Part shown: positions 56,939-64,000 of the stretch, piece by piece
Layout: every line of letters starts with the position of its first letter
Numbering within the stretch: position 1 is the stretch's first letter
Source: Cristatella mucedo
Taxonomy: Eukaryota > Bryozoa > Phylactolaemata > Cristatellidae
Direction of reading: 5' to 3'
NCBI GenBank assembly: GCA_009760855.2
Contig: WPIO01000014.1
Location: 250,001 to 314,000, forward strand
DNA length: 64,000 bases
Notes under the pieces: generated by a model
Database searches by the model: none
Seen by the model: only the letters and a program-made list of their open reading frames with translations
Told to the model about the DNA's origin: nothing
Translations under genes and position numbers: made by a program

Positions 56939-57639
56939 AAAGGGAGTGCTCTCGGCAAGGTTTTTTCCTTTTAGTGCCTGCAGTTTCGGACGGGTTATAA
57001 TAGCCTAACACTTCTTTAGCATCCTAAGAAAACTCCCATGAGGCTTTTACATAGTTTAACTAGGGCTCTCTTCCTAGATCTGTGGAAAGCTTTAGCCCCT
57101 TCCTTGAGCCTTTAGGTAACGTGTGCACTCAAGCTGAGTGCATTAAACCAGTTGTGTGGTGACCAGCCATACAGCCATCATTGCTACTTTTGACTGGATC
57201 CATAAAGTTTGCACACTTGGTTTTGGAAACGTGGCCATTCAAAACCAAGCCGGCAGACTGGGCCCCACCGATAGAATTATTCCTCACTCCATGGTTCTTG
57301 GACAGTAGACAGTTCCGGGTCAGACAAAGCGATACATCAACGGTGCACGTGCAGCACCAGTTTGAAGAATAGAACCTATGGATCACCAACCATACAGGAG
57401 ACAACTAGGGTGTTCACAGTTAGCAATATCACTTGAATATTGAAAACTGCATGAAGCTAGTAAAACCACCCTCTGTATGCTGTACGATAGCATCCGATAT
57501 CATGCACAATACCGTCGGCTAACAATGGCACTTCTTAGATAATAGTAGCCCAGTACATCAAGTTACCGAACTGTTATTCTAGAGCCAGTTAAGCAAAATA
57601 GGTGCTACACAGCAGGGATAAGAAATGACATTGATCTTA
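56939..57639. other. No recognisable feature
   Basis: Opposite-strand open frames at 57129-57404 overlap and have no domain. Confidence 0.4.
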
Positions 57640-58040
57640 ATCATACTTATAGTAAAAAAATAAACTTAAATCTCTTTGTAGGTACTCTACAAATAATTTA
57701 AGAGAAGCTTGGCCATACGGTTATAGGTAACATGCAGTGTCAACACGTATATGGTTAGTGGTAACCTGCACAGCATGAGCCCATATAAGCACTTAAAAGA
57801 CAAATCACAAGGTCCCAGCCAATGCCTTTAGGAATAGGTGCATTTTGGAATTCTTTTTAAATGTTGTCAAGTTAGGGAATATCGTGAAACTCCAGACTTT
57901 GGGAGCACTACAGGCATAGCCTGCAAAGAATTTAAGGTTGGTTCAAGGCACAGCTAAACGATTTGAGTATCTGAGTAAGAAAAGCATGTGGTATGCCTGG
58001 TTGGGTAACCGTTTTGATAGGTAAGCTGTAGCCAGACGCC
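57640..58040 (-). mobile_element. L2-A LINE 3' part, old
   Basis: The minus strand follows the L2-A C-terminal and 3' order, with many substitutions and a degraded tail (TTTACTATAAG). It is the most diverged long copy in the window. Confidence 0.75.
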
Positions 58041-58596
58041 TTGTAGCCTTGACGTAACCCATTATCTGAAAAACTGCCATTATATCAAATGCAGTGCTCA
58101 TACTAAAGCTAGGAACAATGAAGTCAATACATATACCGTAGCCACAAGCGTTTACAGTCACAAAACCAACTGCTGTTCAAGATCGGCAAGATTAATTGCA
58201 GATCTCTTTGCACTTCATGCTGCCCCCCCCCAGTGGATGGCATTGGGTTGAAGATTCAGTAAAACAAAATGCGTTTCACATAATTTTGTTTAATTGAAAT
58301 AAATAACTGCAGTATGTGATATATGGGATCAAAGCAGCATGCAATAAACGCTCAAATGTGTCATATCACAGCAGAGCTTCGTTCTTTCTCTTATTGAAAA
58401 TCATGCATGCATACTTTCTTTTTACAGCAAAGATCTACGAAAATGCTGCTTTGCAGCTTTGCCATGCTGCTGTGCACATCGCCCACCAAATCGGCAAATG
58501 CTATTGCAGCAATGTTTCTGATCAACCACTACACGCCTTGAGCAAAGGCTTGCTGTAGCTGCGTTCAATATAGTAGACGATGATAGCCACTAGTCC

Positions 58597-58741
58597 TTAG
58601 GAATTCTTAGCACGCTTTTTGGGTGGGCCAGGAGGTGGGCTTTGCTGGCTGGCTAAAGCACGAAATGCATCAGCAATGAGGTGAGGATGACTCGAAATCA
58701 TGCTCTTCCATCCCGGAGTCTCCATGACGTCAGTGGCATGG
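58597..58741 (-). CDS. SPOP: SPOP/roadkill-like BTB adaptor, last coding exon
   Basis: It starts after a TTGTGCTCTCTGATTACAG acceptor, completing a Gly codon (phase 2), and encodes [20 protein letters not shown], then [20 protein letters not shown] and KKRAKNS before TAA. This is the C-terminal end of SPOP-family Cullin-3 adaptors. HATDV..T.GWKSM and SHPHL belong to the helical BACK-like segment. The final PPKKRAK is the basic nuclear-localisation tail found in SPOP. The frame is intact and the intron before it is 147 bp. Confidence 0.93.
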
Positions 58742-58888
58742 CTGTAATCAGAGAGCACAATCCTGTAGATATGGTTGCTGACTGCTTACTAACAGTCATC
58801 TACGATCGGATCTAAGATGATACTTGCAATAATCTGCCGGAGGCAGGCCATTGCAGAAAACACAATTTTGCTAGCCAAAGCCACTCAC

Positions 58889-59031
58889 CCGTTAATGAAG
58901 TCGATTGCATGCATCTTCAGTTGCTCTGCATTATGTAGGTCAGCCAGACAGAGCACATCGCAGACATTATCGACAGCTAAGCTTGAACACAATGCTTCTT
59001 CACACATTACCTTAAGCCTATCCAATGCATA
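58889..59031 (-). CDS. SPOP: SPOP/roadkill-like BTB adaptor, penultimate exon
   Basis: Bordered by a TTGTAG acceptor and a GTGAGT donor. It has 47 codons plus two bases and encodes [40 protein letters not shown] and HAIDFIN. This is the end of the BTB domain and the start of the three-helix BACK-like region (YAL-RLK-MCE-AL, LADLH-AEQLK, FIN). It joins in phase 0 to the exon at 63310 and in phase 2 to the last exon. The BTB and following helices together bind Cullin-3. The alternating Cys/Leu helix [12 protein letters not shown] differs somewhat from vertebrate SPOP. Confidence 0.95.
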
Positions 59032-59676
59032 CTACAACCACACAATATAATCAATGCAATCACAAGGCAAGCAAATGTAAAGTATATTGAGTGACAAAAT
59101 CATTCCCATAGGGACTGCACACTATGGTTTCAAGTCAGGCTAGAGACAGCAACACAACTGCAACAAAGAGTGTGCTATCACAACAAAAGAGTGGCACACG
59201 GCTGCACTGCTACTTTCCCATGGATATGTAAATAGCACTAACAAGCTTGAAGCTAACTCTTTTGTTGCTCCAATCACACAAAACCATTATTATATCGAAT
59301 ATTTAATTAAAAAAATGTAAGAGGTCAGCCCACTTTATTTTTTATGCTACTATTGAGCCTTTTTAAATAAATATCATTTTTAATTTAAAATGAAAATATG
59401 AAGTGGTGGGCTAACATATATAGTTTAACAATATCATACCACTAGAGCCATTTTCTCAAGAAGTTTGACAAGTTTCCAATTCAAATAGCAGCTTGCCACC
59501 AACTTTAAATTAGGCCGGTGGGTGATTTTTTGTCGTCACAGCTTCCGGGGAAAGTTTTGACGAGTTGCCGGATTGCTAAGCATGCAATCTCCATCCCACT
59601 GGGTAGCCCAAAGCTTTAAGTAAAGGCTACCAGATTCAATAGCCTCATTCCTCATTGCATTTGAGTGGTGTTTTGT

Positions 59677-59731
59677 GTGTGTATATATATATGCGTGTAT
59701 GTCACACACACGCGCGCACACACACACACGC
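59677..59731. repeat. Short TA/AC microsatellite
   Basis: GTGTGTATATATATAT followed by CACACACACGCGCGCACACA, at the head of the type-2 SINE. Confidence 0.85.
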
Positions 59732-59840
59732 ATGCACTCGCCCCGACCAAGGTCAGGCTGAGGTCGTGGACTCTCGAGCCCTGGGGCATATGTAAAGCGC
59801 CTGAATAGAAATTAAGTTCTCTTGGGGCGCTATACAAATG
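59731..59840 (+). mobile_element. tRNA-derived SINE (type 2), head replaced by microsatellite
   Basis: GAGGTCGTGGACTCTCGAGC (B-box area), GTAAAGCGCCTGAATAGAAA, TTAAGTTCTCTTGGGGCGCT and ATACAAATGA. The tail matches L2-A 3' ends closely. The A-box end is missing. Confidence 0.85.
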
Positions 59841-59962
59841 AGTTCACAAACAGAGGCAGAGAGCCTTAGCGGCTATCAAACTGCACTAGAGTATTGCCTC
59901 AAACCCATGACTTGGGCAGTGAAGTAAGAGTACCTTACCCTTTGGCTAAAACCCAGCCGCTA
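59841..59962 (-). mobile_element. SINE fragment, opposite orientation
   Basis: On the minus strand, GGGTTTTAGCCAAAGGGTAA (A box) and CAAGTCATGGGTTTGAGGCA (B box) are followed by a degraded body (GATAGCCGCTAAGGCTCTC). It abuts the plus-strand SINE tail to tail. Confidence 0.7.
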
Positions 59963-60204
59963 AGCACATTGAAGTTAAAGCAGCCACGAACTAAGGTAGC
60001 CGACACAAGGATTATAGTAGACTTTGCATCGGGTTCCACACCATGTGCCAGTTTGCCAAGGATTTGTAACGAGAAGGATGGCATCAAGGAAACAGCCTTA
60101 AGCAGGGCTTGCAAAGATGGCAGCTATTAGCCTGTCTTGCCTGCTAGGGTGAGTCAATAGTCTTCCAAGAAAATGAACAGTTGGCAATTATAAAGTTTAA
60201 CCGA

Positions 60205-60406
60205 TTCAACGGCCTCATTTGTATATACTGACACAAGAGCCCTGTTCAGGCGATTCATCAGCCTCATTTGTATAGTGACAGAAAAGCCAAAACGGCCATC
60301 TCCACCACTTTAACTGGGCAATAAAGGATTGCCCACTGCAGGGCTCAAACCAACGACCTGGATCGTGATGAGCGAGCACCTTACCCCTGGGCTAAGACTA
60401 GTGCCT
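60205..60406 (-). mobile_element. tRNA-derived SINE (type 1 body, variant head)
   Basis: On the minus strand, TCTTAGCCCAGGGGTAAGGT, GTCGTTGGTTTGAGCCCTG (B box), AGTGGGCAATCCTTTATTGC, GTGGTGGAGATGGCCGTTTT and TTCTGTCACTATACAAATGA GGC. The end GATTCA..GGCCTCATTTGTATA occurs twice, about 45 bp apart, so the tail is duplicated. Confidence 0.8.
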
Positions 60407-62181
60407 TCATCAAACATAGCATTCTTGCCTTATTTGAAAGCAAGCTAATGGGGGTCAACATAACACTAACCTTGGTAGAAATACAGCTGTAACTTCCTGG
60501 GCTTTTTTCTAGCAGCTCTTGGCTGCTAGTTTTTTTGCTAATTACTCTTGCCCGAGTATTTTACTTTAGCAGTACTTAATACTTGGTCTTTGTTTCGTGA
60601 GATGTGTTTTCCTGCTGCAGACAGTTCAACAAAAAAATGAAGTATGCTATCATTAAAAATTAGTGCTTTGGCATATCAAAGTCAAGGTAGCTCACAGGAC
60701 AACTAGAAACTAGAATCGTTCACCGGCAGCATCACTTAGGTACTTTTGGTCTTAAACATTTTCTGGGATAATAGCAGCTCAATTCAGTTCCAGCATAATA
60801 ACGAGAACATTTTCATACTAAATAAAAGCAGTGAACCAAGGGAATTTACCAAGCAGTTTACTGCTGGGATACCCAACTCCCCACGGACACCTATAGAGTT
60901 TGTAGGGACCTGGCATCCCACACACCACACCATACTATCTACAGAGGGCTGACTGGAGTGAAAGGATAAGCATACAACGGCAAGTAGCAATTTGCAACAC
61001 CTCTGTCGTGCAGGATATCGAGCTCATAGACACCAGGTACTCAAGGCTATGACTTTTTTGATTGGACACAAGTTTCCGAACATTTTGATTTGCCAACCAG
61101 CTACATCAAATAGCCAAATTTTCCCGGGCCATGATCCCAGCCTAGTACAGCATCTGACCTCAACGTTGACATGGTAGGCCAGTTAATTTCCACACTTATT
61201 TGCTGTGGATGTCCAAATGTGGCTTCACAATGCGAAAGCCAGCTGATAAAGATTTCACTATGGTGTGAAAGCAAACAAGCATATCTAACCAACATGGTAA
61301 ATATAGTATCAACCAGAATCGGTGAAGCAGTGACTCTTACAAGGTGTAGCAGCCTCCCTGAGCAAAGAGTACACATTAGCAGAACCAGACTCTGCATAAT
61401 AGGCCACAACCATAGAAATGAAAAAACTCGATGCCTCTCTGGAACTATACTTTCCCATCTTATGCAACCTTTTCACACACTTGAGCTTTCCACAACTGCA
61501 CAGGATGCTTCCTGAAAGGATATAGCTAAACAACTTGAATGAAGTAAGCAGATGGAAATTTGCAATCTCCCATAAGCTCTTCTGTGTGAGTTCGTGAGTG
61601 TATATGCAAGGCAGCCAGTTTCTCTTTATTCTTTTCAATGACTGTATCATTGATACAAATCAAATTTGGACACGTCTCTCATTAATTATCACGGTTTAAT
61701 AACTTGCATTCCAACCGGCAGTCCTAAAAGGCTGGTTAACTTTTCACCAAGAGGACATGTAGACCTAGTCTAGGCTGCTTCTCCAATCACAGCCCAAGTT
61801 TGACTGCCAACCGATTAGAAAAGATGGATAGTTATTTTTGTTAAAAACTGACCTTCGGAAATGGTGGCTGTAGCACCATAGCGTGTGAGGAATGTAAGGC
61901 CTGGAGCTTACGAGTATTTTACGAGTGAGACACGGCGAGTCTCTTATATAAGTAGATATTTCAATAATAGTAAAAGTATTTTCCATCAACAGGTCGATTG
62001 CATTTCAGCAGTAACTTCGTCTGCAATCTTCTGCCGGCATGCCAAGGAACCTTTTCCATTACTCACCGAGTTACACATTACCTGTGGAATTAACTGAAGC
62101 AATTGAACTTCTCTATCTGCCTTGTCGTTGGAAAAAAAACGCTTCCTTATTAAGTGCCAGTACAACACATAGAATAAGCTC

Positions 62182-62373
62182 AAAGCATTGCTAATTTACA
62201 AGGGCTGGCAAAGCCCCAGATAGAAACTGTAAAGCAATGCATGTTAGCAAATACCGGGCTAATTTGATGGCCTTAACAAAGCATTGCTAATGTACAAGGG
62301 CTGGCAAAGCGTCAAATGGAAACTGTAAAGCAATTGATGTCAACACATACCAAGCTAATTTGATGGCCTTAAC
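62182..62373. repeat. 96-bp tandem duplication
   Basis: Copy 1 is 62182-62277 and copy 2 is 62278-62373, each starting AAAGCATTGCTAAT and ending AATTTGATGGCCTTAAC. They differ by roughly a dozen substitutions. Inside the SPOP intron. Confidence 0.93.
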
Positions 62374-63309
62374 TTGACAATTTGATACCCACTATTTGAC
62401 CTACTATTCTATGACAAGACAGTTTAGAAGGCTAGAATGAAAGTTATATTGTGTGAACAAGCTTACATGTGCCAGATATGACTGAATGACATCCCATGTC
62501 ACAAAGGCATTCACACTGGTCTGAGCTGGTTTGACAGTGTGTTGGAAACTCAACAGTAAAACTCATCCAAAAGCTACCATAACCAAGGTGGATATTCAGG
62601 TTCAACTCGACTTGTATCTTGGCAATAATACCTATACTGAACTTGCGTCATTCTATTCAAGTTTAACAGTAAGCTGTGTCATTAAAGCCCATCTCCACGA
62701 AGGTTGTGGTATATTTGAACAAAAAACATACAGGGCAGACAGACTCCAAGAAAGTTGGCAACCTTTCTTTCTCTTTTGGGTCTGAACAAGTGGTAACCAG
62801 TTACCAGACACACTGAAAAACAAATCTGTCAACATATAAAATTAACAAACCCTCTAGTAAGCTTTTCATGCCACGATGAAGCTCACTGTCGAGGTTTTTC
62901 AAATAGTATTTTCATGCTGCTTCACATTTGAAGATGAAAAATAAAGAATAACGAGTTTTTGTGCCCAAAGGAGTGACGTAGATATTGGTACACGTATTGA
63001 AAAGGCGATGTAGGAAGCGCTCATCAGTAAAACATGTACCAAGCAAGATAAACTTGCATGCCATGCCAAACTGCTGAATATATATTTTTTGTTCACTTAG
63101 TTTGACTTTCATCTGTGCACGACCACTCACCTTTTTGTGACCATGTTTGCCTAAAATCACACATAGGTAATCGAAGTCACAAAAATGCATACCTGTGGTG
63201 TGCAAGAGCAGAAGACGATTAATACTCTACCGTCACATGCTATACAAGTGTTTGACGATAAAAATGATGGAACTGATTTTACGACTGTCGATGACAAAAT
63301 GCAGGATAC

Positions 63310-63432
63310 CTTATCCGCAGCAGCAAGGAGGTCATCTGCCATTCTTTCAAGGTTGGGCGACTTTCCGGTATATATGAACATCAGCATTTCTTTCAGTACA
63401 TCCTGATCCACGTCATTGATTTCTACCTTATT
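63310..63432 (-). CDS. SPOP: SPOP/roadkill-like BTB adaptor, BTB exon 3
   Basis: It has a TCTCACAG acceptor and a GATAAG|GTATCC donor, with 41 codons in phase 0 on both sides. It encodes [40 protein letters not shown] and K. This is the BTB-domain core: the VEINDV strand, the helix contacting Cullin-3 and the FIYTGK signature. LLAAADKY is completed by the next exon. Compared with typical SPOP the sequence is well conserved, with conservative changes only in this part. Confidence 0.96.
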
Positions 63433-63539
63433 CTGTGAGAAAAAGAGTAAGAATACCCATATTGGTAAACGCCAGGCGTTCAATGCTGGAGAAAATATGT
63501 ATCGAGCATTTCTCCCAAAAATGAATTAAGGCAATTTAC

Positions 63540-63595
63540 CTGCTTTGTTTCTTCCATCGGATGACCAAACATTGCATTAAACACAGGTGACCGAG
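63540..63595 (-). CDS. SPOP: SPOP/roadkill-like BTB adaptor, BTB exon 2
   Basis: A 56-bp exon between a TTATAATTTCAG acceptor and a CAG|GTAAAT donor. It completes an Ala codon and encodes RSPVFNAMFGHPMEETKQ. RSPVF-AMF is the BTB dimer/Cullin-contact helix pair. GHPMEE replaces the usual EHEMEE of SPOP. It was too short to stand out as an open frame and was found from the flanking exons and splice sites. Confidence 0.94.
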
Positions 63596-63689
63596 CTGAA
63601 ATTATAAAATCCATATTACAGCAGCCACAGCGACTAACAAAAAGGAGATATAAAATCCGACTTCAGTACGCAAGCTAGAAGCAGCACAC

Positions 63690-63867
63690 CTGCAAGTATC
63701 GCTCGATGAGCTTCAAATTTTGCATCTCCAACAACGAGGGTCATGTCGGTAAAGACAGAGTCCTCAAACAACCGCCCCAAGTCTTCACTGAGCCTAGAGG
63801 GCGGAACCTTTACAGGAGTGCACGTAGCTTGCCCAGACACGTTTACAGTGTCACCAACAACACTGAC
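63690..63867 (-). CDS. SPOP: SPOP/roadkill-like BTB adaptor, MATH-BTB linker and BTB start
   Basis: It has an ATCTTTATAG acceptor at 63868 and a GCAG|GTGTGC donor, with 59 codons plus one base. It encodes VSVVGDTVNVSGQATCTPVK, the end of the MATH domain and linker, then VPPSRLSEDLGRLFEDSVFT and DMTLVVGDAKFEAHRAILA, the first strands and helix of the BTB. The MATH substrate-binding domain must be coded by exons right of this one, and none is seen in 63868-64000. SPOP recruits MATH-bound substrates to a Cullin-3 ubiquitin ligase, mainly in the nucleus. A SPOP-like paralogue (such as SPOPL) cannot be excluded. Confidence 0.94.
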
Positions 63868-64000
63868 CTATAAAGATAATTACACAACGTGTACATCTCA
63901 GCCAGATTAGTCAGCAACGAGTACTGAGATGCAAGTAAGGAGGCATTATGCAGACAGTAAGCAAATACAGCTCTCACAGGCAAGAAACTAAAGAGAAACA
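63868..64000 (-). other. SPOP intron, continuing beyond the window
   Basis: No MATH-domain coding sequence is seen in these bases on the minus strand. Confidence 0.7.

Larger units (their letters stand above)
59032..63309 (-). other. SPOP intron (about 4.3 kb)
   Basis: It has a GTATCC donor at 63309 and a TTGTAG acceptor at 59032. It contains AC/TA microsatellites, three SINE fragments and a 96-bp tandem duplication. Open frames inside (for example 61101-61650) have no domain. The other introns of this gene that lie in the window are only 94-147 bp, so this one has been enlarged by insertions. Confidence 0.85.

Overview
The window is animal nuclear DNA, most likely from an invertebrate with a repeat-rich genome. 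The evidence is split protein-coding genes with spliceosomal introns (GT/AG borders), three recognisable metazoan genes, L2-like LINEs, tRNA-derived SINEs, a Ty3/gypsy-type LTR relic, a hAT-type transposase relic and very long dinucleotide microsatellites. No bacterial-style gene order is present. I cannot place the species. The SPOP and RGM proteins are clearly diverged from the vertebrate ones, which argues against a vertebrate, but the phylum is open.

Three real genes are supported. (1) A repulsive guidance molecule (RGM) gene on the minus strand has two coding exons at 26065-26594 and 19872-20654. They join in frame and carry the cysteines, the GDPH self-cleavage site and a C-terminal GPI-type tail. 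The signal-peptide exon was not found. (2) The last coding exon of mitochondrial HSP60 is on the plus strand at 43228-43367, ending in the family's Gly-Met-rich tail. No earlier exon was recognised. (3) The 3' part of a SPOP/roadkill-like BTB gene is on the minus strand, with five exons at 63690-63867, 63540-63595, 63310-63432, 58889-59031 and 58597-58741. All join in phase. The MATH half lies beyond the right edge of the window.

Most of the rest is transposon debris. The dominant family, called L2-A here, is an L2/CR1-clade LINE with a (TTA)n tail. At least fifteen copies or fragments are visible and together they cover endonuclease, linker, reverse transcriptase and 3' end. A second related LINE, L2-B, has an ATTAC-type tail and is present as four 3' fragments plus one 37-base stub. 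SINEs have a tRNA-like head and a conserved hairpin-forming body. A second SINE type ends in a sequence matching the L2-A 3' end. Positions 6010-8625 (minus) hold a decayed LTR retrotransposon (gag, protease, RT, RNase H; no integrase). Positions 30552-32300 (plus) hold a decayed hAT-type transposase with a TTF finger, a DUF4371-like core and a C-terminal dimerisation region.

Layout: 1-9.2 kb is LINE and LTR debris plus a 26-bp minisatellite. 9.2-14.3 kb is a giant CT tract and two GC-rich, CpG-containing blocks. 13-18 kb is SINEs and LINE ends. 18-26.6 kb is the RGM locus with microsatellite-rich flank and intron. 27-43 kb is LINEs, the hAT relic, SINEs and CT, GCT and TA repeats. 43.2 kb is the HSP60 exon, followed by a GC-rich block. 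44.5-58 kb is LINE/SINE debris. 58.6-64 kb is SPOP. Nested insertions at 34.2 kb and 53.9 kb and a tiny LINE stub at 6.2 kb give a relative order of transposition. I saw no convincing new cellular system. The most informative novel-looking items are the SINE/LINE shared tail, the nested insertions, the duplicated LTR/primer-binding-site junction at 45.0 kb and the isolated HSP60 exon.
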